Shown here: positions 1-6,996 of the stretch, one piece after another
Position numbering within the stretch: the stretch's first letter is position 1
Layout of the letters: every line of letters starts with the position of its first letter
Assembly: GCA_014859805.1 (NCBI GenBank)
Contig: JACUTN010000002.1
Span: forward strand, 1 to 21,855
Length of the DNA stretch: 21,855 nt
Direction of reading: 5' to 3'
From: Candidatus Bathyarchaeota archaeon
GTDB lineage: Archaea > Thermoproteota > Bathyarchaeia > Bathyarchaeales > Bathycorpusculaceae
Translations under genes and position numbers: made by a program
The notes under the pieces: generated by a model
The model's database searches: none
The model's input: the letters and a program-made list of their open reading frames with translations, nothing else
What the model was told of the DNA's origin: nothing

Positions 1-1
1 G

Positions 2-103
2 TTTGTGAACACTTCTAATACTGGGAGCATTTTAAACTTTACCTTTCAATCTAGTGCCCATCCTGCAACGTACGCGATTCAGGTATTCAGATCACTCTTA
101 TAA
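2..103 (+). CDS. Possible C-terminal tail of an upstream protein (partial)
   Basis: An open frame runs in from the left edge and stops at TAA 101-103, leaving 33 visible residues. The tail is rich in Ser, Thr and Asn and contains one N-glycosylation sequon (NFT), which would suit the end of an exported or surface protein. No domain can be recognised in so short a piece, and an open frame of this length can arise by chance. The next gene begins about 35 bases downstream on the same strand. Confidence 0.35.
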   Translation, partial: FVNTSNTGSILNFTFQSSAHPATYAIQVFRSLL

Positions 104-138
104 CCTTCTTTTAACTGAATAAAAGACAGGTGCGTGCC

Positions 139-762
139 TTGGCGAATTTCATCAGTTTGCCCATAGGAAGTGAAGTTTTAACGTTACTGAATCTGAAGCC
201 AGCCATAATAATAACAACTGTTGGAAAAGATGGATCAATCAACGCAGCGCCATATAGTTGGTTCTCAATTGTTGACTACAACCCGCCACGAGTGCTCTTT
301 TCAACAAACATGAAACGTGACACCTACCGGAATGTTCTGGAAACGAAAGAATTTGTCCTTAATTTCCCAAGCGTGGATCTACTGAAACAAATATGGATAA
401 CCAGCAAGCATTTTCCATATGGAATCAGTGAGTTAGAAAAGGCAAGTCTGACGGTTTTTCCCTCCGAAAAGGTGAAACCTCCTAGAATAAAGGAATGTAA
501 GGCTCATGTAGAATGTAAGGTGCTTTGGACAAAGCCCATTGGTTCAAGTTGCCTCATTCTAGGAGAAATCATTTCACTGTCTGTTGATGAAAAGATTGAA
601 CAGCTTGGGACAAAAGACAGACTCATACAGCTGAATCCACCGCTCTATTTCTCATTCAAAGAAGATGAGAAGACAAGAAAGTGGTTGTTTGCTTCAATAG
701 GGAAGATCCACGAAATGACTGAGAGAAACGACAAATTTGAGATCACAAGCGAGACTCTTTGA
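139..762 (+). CDS. Flavin reductase-like FMN-binding split-barrel protein
   Basis: This is a 207-residue protein that looks like the flavin reductase / DIM6-NTAB family (COG1853), small dimeric FMN-binding split barrels. What I see is the N-terminal strand pair PAIIITTVGKDG followed by INAAPYSWF and PPRVLFSTN, then the RDTYRNVLETKEFVLNFPS stretch typical of these proteins, and a C-terminal half ending in a basic and acidic tail. The family binds FMN and acts in reductase or related redox roles; the substrate cannot be told here. TTG 139 is preferred because AGGTG at 128-132 sits six bases upstream of it. GTG 130 in the same frame is the alternative and would add three residues. It stands alone, with 246 bases before the next gene. 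Confidence 0.8.
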   Translation: MANFISLPIGSEVLTLLNLKPAIIITTVGKDGSINAAPYSWFSIVDYNPPRVLFSTNMKRDTYRNVLETKEFVLNFPSVDLLKQIWITSKHFPYGISELEKASLTVFPSEKVKPPRIKECKAHVECKVLWTKPIGSSCLILGEIISLSVDEKIEQLGTKDRLIQLNPPLYFSFKEDEKTRKWLFASIGKIHEMTERNDKFEITSETL

Positions 763-1008
763 TTAGCATACGTTCTTGCTTCTCAGTATGGAGACATAGA
801 ATAAAGGGAAATGCGAGAGATGCCCCCATTTGACATAGGTTCAAACCCAGCTCTCAGCACTACAAACAGACCCTAGGCACCTCTAAAAGTGGGCAACTCA
901 GTTATAGGCTACTAGCGCGGACATGGTTGACTAGTTGTCTTTGCATGGAAGCTGAATATGAATAGAAAATTCATAAGCAAGATATACTGAGACCAGAAAG
1001 CCTCGTTC

Positions 1009-1365
1009 ATGCAATCGAAAACAGGAGAGTTCGTGACCGAGCTTGAATCATACGATATTGAAGAGAGCCACCTGAAAAGCTTTGAACTATACGAGGAATA
1101 CAGCCAGAGAATTATTGCCGATACTATTAGGATACGCAGAGAGAACTTCGCCAAGACAGATCTCAAGGCTAAAAGAGAACTACAGATAAAAGTTGAAAGA
1201 GAAGTCAAAAACTTTCGTACTTGGCTTGAAGAAACCAAAAACCTTGAACCTAACACTGCTTATTACTACTCGGTTAGTCTCAAAAGCTTGCTTCTCGGAC
1301 TTCCAGTAGGTGTTCAAGTGGCACGGTTTTTTGGGACCATAATGGACAAACTGGCTAGAAAGTAA
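1009..1365 (+). CDS. Conserved-looking hypothetical protein, charged helical, 118 residues
   Basis: I cannot assign a function. The first 75 residues are highly charged and should be helical, with many Glu/Lys/Arg. The last 50 (FRTWLEETKNLEPNTAYYY, then SLKSLLLGLP) recall the SAM-like core-binding domain at the N-terminus of tyrosine recombinases, where a short helix with a -NLSPNTxxxY- type turn is common. There is no catalytic domain (no R...HxxR...Y), so it is not a recombinase in itself. An in-frame TGA at 988-990 makes ATG 1009 the first possible ATG start. There is no clear SD site. Codon use is unremarkable, and an overlapping frame on the other strand is judged to be a shadow. It may be an intact small protein or an integrase fragment. 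Confidence 0.6.
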   Translation: MQSKTGEFVTELESYDIEESHLKSFELYEEYSQRIIADTIRIRRENFAKTDLKAKRELQIKVEREVKNFRTWLEETKNLEPNTAYYYSVSLKSLLLGLPVGVQVARFFGTIMDKLARK

Positions 1366-1470
1366 CATGCAACACTACAAAAGCAGAAAAAAGGATTTTG
1401 CGGGAGACATCTCCACTTTGGAATGTTGTAAACTTTACCTTTTATGACACAACCTTGTTCTAGCAGAGAA

Positions 1471-1520
1471 ACCTAAATGTGTAAAGATTAAGTTATTGCT
1501 TAAACCGTGATGATTTAGGT
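1471..1520 (+). promoter_or_regulatory. Inverted-repeat leader directly before the SHMT start
   Basis: ACCTAAAT (1471-1478) and ATTTAGGT (1513-1520) are a perfect 8-base inverted repeat whose right arm ends at the base before the ATG. Inside the 34-base loop lies a second repeat, TTAAG/CTTAA, around TTATTG. A TATA-like TTTTATGA at about 1440-1447 would put the mRNA 5' end close to 1470, so the repeat could fold as the whole 5' leader or act as an operator. The function is inferred; the repeat itself is plain. Confidence 0.35.
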
Positions 1521-2702
1521 ATGATTGATGAAATTTTAGGTCTCGTTAAGAAGCATGAGGAGTGGCGTGGAAAACAATGCTTAAACCTCATTCCCTCCGA
1601 GAACGTTATGAGCCCAGCTGTTCGAGGACTTCTCTCCTCAGACCTTGCCCACCGCTACACCGCTAGAGACCGCTTCTACATGGGAACACGCTTCATAGAC
1701 AACATTGAGCAGTATGGCGAAGAAATCGCGAAAGACGTTTTCGGAGCTGAGACCGCAGACTTGCGTCCTCTTTCTGGGCATATTGCTGATTTAATTTTCA
1801 TAGCTAGTTTCGTAAAGCCCAATGATGTGCTTATGTGTATTTCTCCTGAAGATGGCGGATATCCCGGAATGTGGAAAGACGGCTTAGCTGGACTCTTCAG
1901 CCTTAAAGCTGTGCCTTTTCCTTTTTCCAAGCATGACATGAACATAAAGGTTGAAGAAGCAAAAGGAGCCATAACACGTGTCAAGCCTAAAATCGTGATT
2001 TTTGGCGCAAGTCTAATTACCTTTCCACACCCAGTTAGGGAGTTGACTGAAGTTGCTCATGAAAACGGTGCGCATGTAGGATTTGATGGCTCTCATGTCA
2101 TGGGCTTGATTGCTGGCGAACATTTTCAAGATCCATTAAAAGAAGGAGCATCTGCGCTTTTCGGCTCAACTCATAAAACCCTGTTTGGACCGCAAGGAGG
2201 CATAATTTTGGCAGATAAAGAGCATGGAGAAATCACGAAAGCGAAGATTTATCCGACTTTTGTGGACAACGCCCACTGGAACCGCATAGCAGCGTTGACC
2301 TTGGCATTGGCTGAAACGAAAAAATTTGGTAAAGCCTATGCAGAGCAGGTGATACGTAATGCAAAAACTTTGGCTGGAGCTTTGTATGATTATGGCTTTC
2401 CAGTTACCTGCCAGCATTTGGGTTTCACCCAGTCTCATCAGGTGTTGTTAGATTATGGAGGTTTTGAAAAGGGCAGAGTCGTAGCGGAAAAACTTCAATG
2501 TGCAAACATAATTGTTGATTGTGGTGTTAGGATTGGCACTTGCGAGGTTACGAGGCGTGGAATGAAGGAAAGAGAAATGTCGAAAATAGCTGAACTAATA
2601 AAAAGAAAAATTATCGACAAGGAACAACCAGAAAACGTCAAAAAAGAGGTCGCTAAACTTTGCGCCGAGTTCCAGAAAGCTGAATATTGTTTTGAAAGTT
2701 GA
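1521..2702 (+). CDS. glyA: Serine hydroxymethyltransferase
   Basis: This PLP enzyme of the cytoplasm interconverts serine and glycine, moving a one-carbon unit to or from a folate or methanopterin carrier. The 393 residues show the family marks in order: LNLIPSEN near residue 22-28 (catalytic Glu27), the YMGTRFID segment at 53-60, the cofactor Asp-x-x-His in FDGSHVMGLIAG (D189, H192), and STHKT with the Schiff-base lysine K219, 30 residues after D189 as in bacterial GlyA. RIGTCEVTRRGM near 337-348 corresponds to the substrate-carboxylate arginine region. It is shorter than the 410-430 residues of bacterial GlyA but complete. The start is ATG 1521, just behind an inverted repeat; no good SD is seen. 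Sequence divergence leaves the carrier (folate or H4MPT) open. Confidence 0.93.
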   Translation: MIDEILGLVKKHEEWRGKQCLNLIPSENVMSPAVRGLLSSDLAHRYTARDRFYMGTRFIDNIEQYGEEIAKDVFGAETADLRPLSGHIADLIFIASFVKPNDVLMCISPEDGGYPGMWKDGLAGLFSLKAVPFPFSKHDMNIKVEEAKGAITRVKPKIVIFGASLITFPHPVRELTEVAHENGAHVGFDGSHVMGLIAGEHFQDPLKEGASALFGSTHKTLFGPQGGIILADKEHGEITKAKIYPTFVDNAHWNRIAALTLALAETKKFGKAYAEQVIRNAKTLAGALYDYGFPVTCQHLGFTQSHQVLLDYGGFEKGRVVAEKLQCANIIVDCGVRIGTCEVTRRGMKEREMSKIAELIKRKIIDKEQPENVKKEVAKLCAEFQKAEYCFES

Positions 2703-2741
2703 AAATCACACTCGCGACGATGAGTCAGTTTAGAAAGGCGG

Positions 2742-3225
2742 TTGGGGATAGATGAGATGTTGGATTCTGGTGCAAAGACACGGCAGATTGGCGGACGAAA
2801 AGAAAAGGAGCCGAGTTGTGCTTTTGCCACAATGTTTGTGCTTGGGGCATTGGCTCAAAACCCGAAACTTCGAAACGGTGAAATTGCTATGGAGTTGATT
2901 TTCTTTTTGGGTGCTGGGAGAACAGAGGGAAGATGAAGTATGCTAGTCATGATAGTCAGATTGGAACCAATTGGTAGAAGTTGAAATATCCATTCACCGA
3001 CTATAAAATCTTGAAGTTTCTGGACGTTCTGTCCCAGTTTAAACACGCCAAGCCAAGGCTTCAAGAAGCAAAAATGGTCAACCTTCTCTCAAAACGAGAC
3101 AGCAAGGGAAGGTTTACACCCGAATCAATCCACAAAGTCTGGTCCAGTTCTGACTTTGGACAAAAAAACCTTCGAGGTGGATCACTCTTCTAGCCTTGTG
3201 AATATTAAAGAGAATCTACAAATAG
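2742..3225 (+). pseudogene. Decayed remnant of a prenyltransferase/squalene-cyclase-like hypothetical protein
   Basis: Several frames join into one recognisable protein tail. The first piece (from 2742) reads PSCAFATMFVLGALAQNPKL. A frameshift near 2910 leads to WENRGKMKYASHDSQIGTNW, then an in-frame TAG (2975-2977), then LKYPFTDYKILKFLDVLSQF and GRFTPESIHKVWSSSDFGQK. A second frameshift in the A-run near 3165 restores PSRWITLLAL, then a TGA (3199-3201) where Arg would be expected, then ILKRIYK and the final TAG at 3223. The pattern resembles the C-terminal part of archaeal proteins with alpha-alpha toroid (squalene-cyclase-like) repeats; that family call is from memory and tentative. At least two frameshifts and two stops argue for a dead gene. 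The N-terminal part appears to be lost. Confidence 0.6.
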
Positions 3226-3275
3226 AAAAGCGTGAACTAATAGTGCGTAAAGGTTAGGTGTTAGGAAGGCTGAAA

Positions 3276-4040
3276 ATGCTGGTTGATACTCATGCTCATC
3301 TTCAGTGGGCGAGTTTTGACAAGGACAGGGAAGAGGTGATAGATCGAGCGAGGAAGGTTGGCGTAGAGTGTATTGTGAACATTGGATTTGACGTTGACGG
3401 TAGCAGAGAGGCTGTTAGATTAGCCGAGAAGCACGAAGGGGTTTATGCAACGGTAGGAATTCATCCTCATAACGCCAGTCAGCTGGATCAAAATGTTCTG
3501 AACGTGCTGAGGAAACTCTCTGAAAATCCCAAGGTTGTAGCTATCGGAGAGATCGGACTGGACTACTATCGAAACCTGTCCCCTAGAGAAGCTCAGAAGA
3601 AAGCCTTTGAAGCTCAACTGTTTCTAGCCGAAGAGCAAGGATTGCCAGTTGTAATCCACGACAGGGAAGCTCACGCCGACACTCTTGAAATGCTTTCAAA
3701 ATTCAAACGAAAAATAAATGGGATAATGCACTGCTTCTCAGGAAGCACAGAGATGGCTCAGCAATGCATCAAGTCTGGTTTTTGCATATCCTTTGCAGGA
3801 CCTGTCACATTCCCTAACTCTCACAAACTCCACGAAATTGCCAAATCTTCAGATCTGAACAAGATTCTTCTTGAAACCGACAGTCCCTGGCTTGCCCCTC
3901 AAGACATGAGGGGAAAACGAAACGAACCAGCATTCCTGCCTCTCATAGCCAAGAAAATTGCAGACCTTAGGGGAATCTCTGTACATGAACTGGCTGAAGC
4001 AACCACAAAAAATGCAAAAGAAATCTTCCAACTACCATAG
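3276..4040 (+). CDS. tatD: TatD family metal-dependent deoxyribonuclease
   Basis: This TIM-barrel hydrolase of the amidohydrolase superfamily has family members that act as 3'-5' exonucleases or AP endonucleases on DNA, with a role in repair and DNA turnover. All metal ligands are visible in the 254 residues: THAH (H6, H8), GEIGLDYY (E92), VVIHDREA (H128), MHCFSGS (H152) and LETDSPWLAP (D202). The length is normal for the family (about 250-265). ATG 3276 is chosen because the protein then begins with the standard MLVDTHAHL and GGAAGG lies six bases upstream. GTG 3258 in frame would add six residues that the family does not have. It follows the pseudogene remnant and precedes a sparse region, so it is probably transcribed alone. 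Confidence 0.93.
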   Translation: MLVDTHAHLQWASFDKDREEVIDRARKVGVECIVNIGFDVDGSREAVRLAEKHEGVYATVGIHPHNASQLDQNVLNVLRKLSENPKVVAIGEIGLDYYRNLSPREAQKKAFEAQLFLAEEQGLPVVIHDREAHADTLEMLSKFKRKINGIMHCFSGSTEMAQQCIKSGFCISFAGPVTFPNSHKLHEIAKSSDLNKILLETDSPWLAPQDMRGKRNEPAFLPLIAKKIADLRGISVHELAEATTKNAKEIFQLP

Positions 4041-4373
4041 AAAGAATACCCGCGTTATTGCATACCACAGAATCCAGCTTTCAGATTAGTGCGCTCTCTC
4101 TAAGCTTTCACTCCGAAGCTTTTCAGAACAGCGAACGTGAAGCTGAAAACCTCATCTAGCTCAAGCCTGTGATTCTACCTGGCCAATACTGGCATCTGAA
4201 CACTATTAGTCCTCTGCACCTAGCAAGAAACTTCACATCACGTAACAAAGACAAACCTTGTCCCACCTTTCCCAACTTTCCACAACCTTCACCCACCGAA
4301 ATCTAACGCAACCTAAGCCATCTTGACATTCTGTTCTTGAAACGCAATTTGAAACAATCGCATCTGAAAACCT
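4041..4373 (+). other. Gene-poor stretch, pyrimidine-rich on the + strand
   Basis: No open frame with coding character, no tRNA-like fold and no tandem repeat is seen here. The + strand is unusually rich in C and T in parts, for example around 4255-4290. It may simply be long intergenic DNA or very old remnant sequence. A near-perfect SD site closes it (4374-4380). Confidence 0.5.
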
Positions 4374-4385
4374 AGGAGGTAGAAG

Positions 4386-4457
4386 TTGAGCAATAGAAGC
4401 AAGATAAATTTGCGTGTGCTCCTTTTGACGACAGTTTATTACATTGTTTTGTTCTAA
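4386..4457 (+). CDS. Candidate 23-residue hydrophobic peptide upstream of the radical SAM gene
   Basis: AGGAGGT at 4374-4380 is one of the best SD sites in the window and lies five bases before TTG 4386, which opens a 23-codon frame closed by TAA at 4455-4457. The peptide has a basic, polar head (S, N, R, K, R within the first ten residues) and a hydrophobic tail, VLLLTTVYYIVLF. The radical SAM gene starts 12 bases after its stop and has no SD of its own, so the short frame could be a translated leader that couples the two, a small membrane peptide, or a maturase substrate. The frame and SD are seen; every function is a guess. With 23 codons, chance cannot be excluded. Confidence 0.4.
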   Translation: MSNRSKINLRVLLLTTVYYIVLF

Positions 4458-4469
4458 TTACAGAGCAAG

Positions 4470-5408
4470 ATGAAACTTAATCGCTTAGAGTTCACACTGA
4501 CCAGAAAATGCAATTCTCAATGCATTCACTGCCAAGCCGACGCTTCCCCACTAAGAAAAGGGGTCATGCAGGTTAAAGATGCGTACAACTATTTGGCTGA
4601 GACAACTGCTGTCTCAGACTTAGAATCATTCATGATATTCGGCGGAGAACCAATGCTCTATCCAAAACGTGTAATAGCCATATTCAAGAAAGCCAGCCAG
4701 TTCAGGATACCAAAGATCGACATGATAACAAACGGAATCTGGGGCAAAAACAAGGCAACCGCTGAAAAACTAGCCATGAAGTTGAAAACTGCAGGTCTCA
4801 ACACCATTAACATAAGCGTGGACGCATTCCATCTTCAATTTATACCGCTCGAATATCCGCGAAACGCTGCATTGGCTTCACTCAAAGCAGACATAGAAAA
4901 CGTCAAGTGGAACGTTGCCCTAATCGAATCCATAAACGCCACAAACAAATATGACAAGAAAACCGCTCAAATACTAAAAACACTACAGCCCGTAGGAATA
5001 CACGCTAACACGTTCAAGATCGTACCAGCAGGACGTGCGACACAAAATCTGCGTCACTATTTTCAACCAACAACATTGTACGGACCTTGCGAACAGGAAC
5101 CATTAGAAGGTAATACGCTGACAAACCCAGAAAGCATCACCATCGAACCCTCAGGGTCAGCAGACATATGCTGGAACTTACCGATTGGAAATGCAAAAAG
5201 CGTACCACTGAGACAGCTGATAACAGAGTACGACTGGCGAACAAATCCAATCACCAGAATTTTGGTAGAAGAAGGACCCACAGGACTGCTGAAACTTCCT
5301 GAAGCACGCAACTATCAATTCCAAGAAGAACAATACATCAACAAATGTCACCTATGCATAGAAATAAGAAAAACACTCAAACTTCACTATCCAAACGCAT
5401 ATTCCTGA
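4470..5408 (+). CDS. Radical SAM protein with SPASM-like C-terminal cysteines
   Basis: This is a 312-residue radical SAM enzyme of unknown substrate. The [4Fe-4S] site CNSQCIHC (C14, C18, C21) is followed by the SAM-binding GGEP (58-61), the TNG turn at 87-89 and NISVDAFH (114-121). The C-terminal third carries C207, C234 (DICW, followed by an IGN motif) and the C293-x-x-C296 pair, a spacing that resembles a SPASM/twitch auxiliary cluster. Similar stand-alone proteins occur in Firmicutes and archaea without a known product. SPASM proteins usually modify peptides or other enzymes, which makes the tiny upstream ORF interesting. There is no SD before ATG 4470; translation may depend on the upstream frame. 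A second, unrelated radical SAM gene (taw1) follows 72 bases later. Confidence 0.85.
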   Translation: MKLNRLEFTLTRKCNSQCIHCQADASPLRKGVMQVKDAYNYLAETTAVSDLESFMIFGGEPMLYPKRVIAIFKKASQFRIPKIDMITNGIWGKNKATAEKLAMKLKTAGLNTINISVDAFHLQFIPLEYPRNAALASLKADIENVKWNVALIESINATNKYDKKTAQILKTLQPVGIHANTFKIVPAGRATQNLRHYFQPTTLYGPCEQEPLEGNTLTNPESITIEPSGSADICWNLPIGNAKSVPLRQLITEYDWRTNPITRILVEEGPTGLLKLPEARNYQFQEEQYINKCHLCIEIRKTLKLHYPNAYS

Positions 5409-5480
5409 AATCATCTCTATGAACTTGTATGAACAACTTTCAAAAATGAAGCGTGTTTTTATAAAACAGTTCATTATCTT

Positions 5481-6482
5481 ATGTTTCGAAAAGCAAGTAT
5501 AACTTGGGAAAGTGATGTCTTGGAGACTCTGGTTCCGTCTTCGCTTATACAAGCATTGAAGAAGCAAAAATATCACCTTGTAGGCAAACACTCGGCTGTT
5601 AAAAGGTGTAGATGGCTCTACGAAACATTGATTCATGACAGACCATGCTACAAACAGAAGTTTTACGGAATAAAAACGCATCAATGCATACAGATGACAC
5701 CCGCTCTTTTTTACTGCACACAACAATGCCTATTCTGCTGGAGAGCCCAGAGCGGCGACTTGGGAATAACGTGGAACGAAATGAAAATGCCAAAATGGGA
5801 TTCCCCAGAAGAAATTGTTGAAGGAAGCATCAAGGCGCAACTTAAAATATTAAGCGGATACAAAGGAAACCCTAAAACAAACCAGAAAAAACTCAAAGAA
5901 GCTTTAAAGCCTAAACATGCAGCCATAAGCCTAACAGGTGAACCTACACTCTACAAGCCAATAGGGGAACTGATCCAAGCATTCCATAGAAGAGGATTCA
6001 CCACGTTTCTAGTGTCTAATGGAACAGTACCTTCAGCATTGGCGAATTTAAGCGAAGAACCTACACAACTCTACATTTCGGTTTGTGCCCCAAACAAAGA
6101 AACATATAAACAGGTTTGCCGCCCACAGATCCCGAAAGCCTGGGAAAAACTTAACGAAACCCTAGAGCTCTTGCCCAGCTTCAAATGTCCAACAGTCATT
6201 CGAATAACATCTGTGCGTAATCTCAACATGAAAAACGCTGAAGCCTACGCTAAACTAGTTGAAAAGGCTAATTCGACATACGTTGAGCCTAAGGCTTACG
6301 TTCACGTTGGGTTTTCTAGGCTACGGTTGAACTACGAGAACATGCCGAGTCACAAGGAAATACGTGATTTCGCAACGCGGTTGGGAAAAGAGACAGGTTA
6401 CAACATGATTGATGAATCAAAGGAAAGCCGAGTTGTGTTACTGAGCAGACTTGAAAAGCCCATCAAATTTGCTGATAATTGA
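5481..6482 (+). CDS. taw1: tRNA 4-demethylwyosine synthase (TYW1-type radical SAM)
   Basis: Taw1 condenses N1-methylguanosine at position 37 of tRNA-Phe with C2-C3 of pyruvate to form the tricyclic 4-demethylwyosine, the second step of wyosine synthesis. The radical SAM cysteines are C79, C83 and C86 in CTQQCLFCWR. The second cluster is given by C43, C56 and C69. The spacing 13-13-10-4-3 is the same as that of the Methanocaldococcus jannaschii enzyme (C26, C39, C52, C62, C66, C69). K58, two residues after C56, matches the lysine proposed to hold pyruvate as a Schiff base. SLTGEPTLY is the GGEP-like motif and LVSNGT follows. The 333 residues equal a normal archaeal length, without the flavodoxin domain of eukaryotic TYW1. 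A TATA-like TTTATAAAA (5458-5466) lies close to the ATG. No other wyosine genes are in the window. Confidence 0.95.
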   Translation: MFRKASITWESDVLETLVPSSLIQALKKQKYHLVGKHSAVKRCRWLYETLIHDRPCYKQKFYGIKTHQCIQMTPALFYCTQQCLFCWRAQSGDLGITWNEMKMPKWDSPEEIVEGSIKAQLKILSGYKGNPKTNQKKLKEALKPKHAAISLTGEPTLYKPIGELIQAFHRRGFTTFLVSNGTVPSALANLSEEPTQLYISVCAPNKETYKQVCRPQIPKAWEKLNETLELLPSFKCPTVIRITSVRNLNMKNAEAYAKLVEKANSTYVEPKAYVHVGFSRLRLNYENMPSHKEIRDFATRLGKETGYNMIDESKESRVVLLSRLEKPIKFADN

Positions 6483-6560
6483 GTTTAGTTTGAAAATGAT
6501 TCAGTTTTCAGGTTCAAATTCAACTTCGGATTCCAGTTACTTGTCTCAGATCATAACAAA

Positions 6561-6572
6561 GGTTAAATAACC
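6561..6572 (+). promoter_or_regulatory. TATA-like palindromic element before the 67-residue gene
   Basis: GGTTAAATAACC holds perfect GGTTA/TAACC arms around AA and contains a TATA-like TTAAATAA. Transcription starting about 27 bases on would begin near 6593 and leave a short leader with AGGTG (6619-6623) eight bases before GTG 6632. Whether the palindrome is an operator or chance is unknown. Confidence 0.4.
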
Positions 6573-6631
6573 CTTTTGCTCAACTTTCAGTCCGAGGCTT
6601 TAAACCTCAAATTAAGCTAGGTGTTGCCAAA

Positions 6632-6835
6632 GTGGTCAGCGAAGGAAGAGGACGCCTGTTCAGAAGAAAAGACGGCAAATACTTAATCTACCTACCGAAG
6701 AGCTTAGCCGAAGACAGCATGTTCCCATTCAAAGGCGCGGACTCCATATTCGTTAACGTGGTGTTCAAACCTGGCGGCGCTAAAAAGCTGCTCGTAAACA
6801 AATGGGAACCACCAGTAGAAGAAGAGACCGACTAA
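6632..6835 (+). CDS. Small basic conserved-type archaeal protein, 67 residues
   Basis: Function unknown. The N-terminal stretch GRGRLFRRKDGKYLIYLPKS followed by EDSMFPF is well patterned (basic strand, turn, YLIYLPK strand, then an acidic helix start), and the protein ends in an acidic tail, EEETD. The DGKYLIYLPKSLAED portion has the look of half an AbrB/SpoVT swapped-hairpin DNA-binding domain, in which such a strand-turn-helix is typical, but this is only resemblance. The start is GTG 6632 with AGGTG eight bases upstream. No other in-frame start codon is found in the preceding stretch that I read (back to about 6599). It is flanked by its own TATA-like element and a T-rich terminator, so it is a one-gene unit. 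Confidence 0.7.
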   Translation: MVSEGRGRLFRRKDGKYLIYLPKSLAEDSMFPFKGADSIFVNVVFKPGGAKKLLVNKWEPPVEEETD

Positions 6836-6873
6836 GAACTCCGACAACCAAGAAGCCGTCCATTTACAGATGA

Positions 6874-6884
6874 TTTTTTCTTTT
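6874..6884 (+). terminator. T-rich terminator after the 67-residue gene
   Basis: TTTTTTCTTTT lies 38 bases past the stop codon. Oligo-T tracts without a hairpin are the usual archaeal intrinsic terminators. Confidence 0.5.
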
Positions 6885-6947
6885 AGAAGAGTAGTCTTTT
6901 ACAAAAGGAAGAAGATTCTGAATTTTTGGTCAATTTGTTAAACAATA

Positions 6948-6957
6948 CTATAAAATA
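6948..6957 (+). promoter_or_regulatory. TATA box of the translin-endonuclease V operon
   Basis: CTATAAAATA is a near-ideal archaeal TATA box. A start site 25-30 bases downstream would fall near 6980, leaving a leader of about 15-20 bases that contains the purine-rich AGGATGG before ATG 6997. Confidence 0.55.
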
Positions 6958-6996
6958 CTTGCATGTCTACTTCTAGTGTAACAGGATGGTAAGCTT

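Noticed and set aside
835..859. tRNA T-arm-like GGTTCAAACCC followed by an acceptor-like stretch
   Set aside because: The T stem pairs poorly and no matching 5' acceptor, D arm or anticodon arm lies at the right distance upstream.
33..1442. 14-base direct repeat TAAACTTTACCTTT at 33-46 and 1429-1442
   Set aside because: About one such match is expected by chance in a window this size, and no element boundary accompanies it.
1507..1513. Box C-like GTGATGA suggesting a C/D guide RNA
   Set aside because: No D box, C' or D' partner at suitable spacing; it lies in the SHMT leader.
6496..6570. 24-codon frame MIQFSGSN... after taw1
   Set aside because: No SD, low-complexity Ser-rich sequence, and it ends within the promoter of the next gene.
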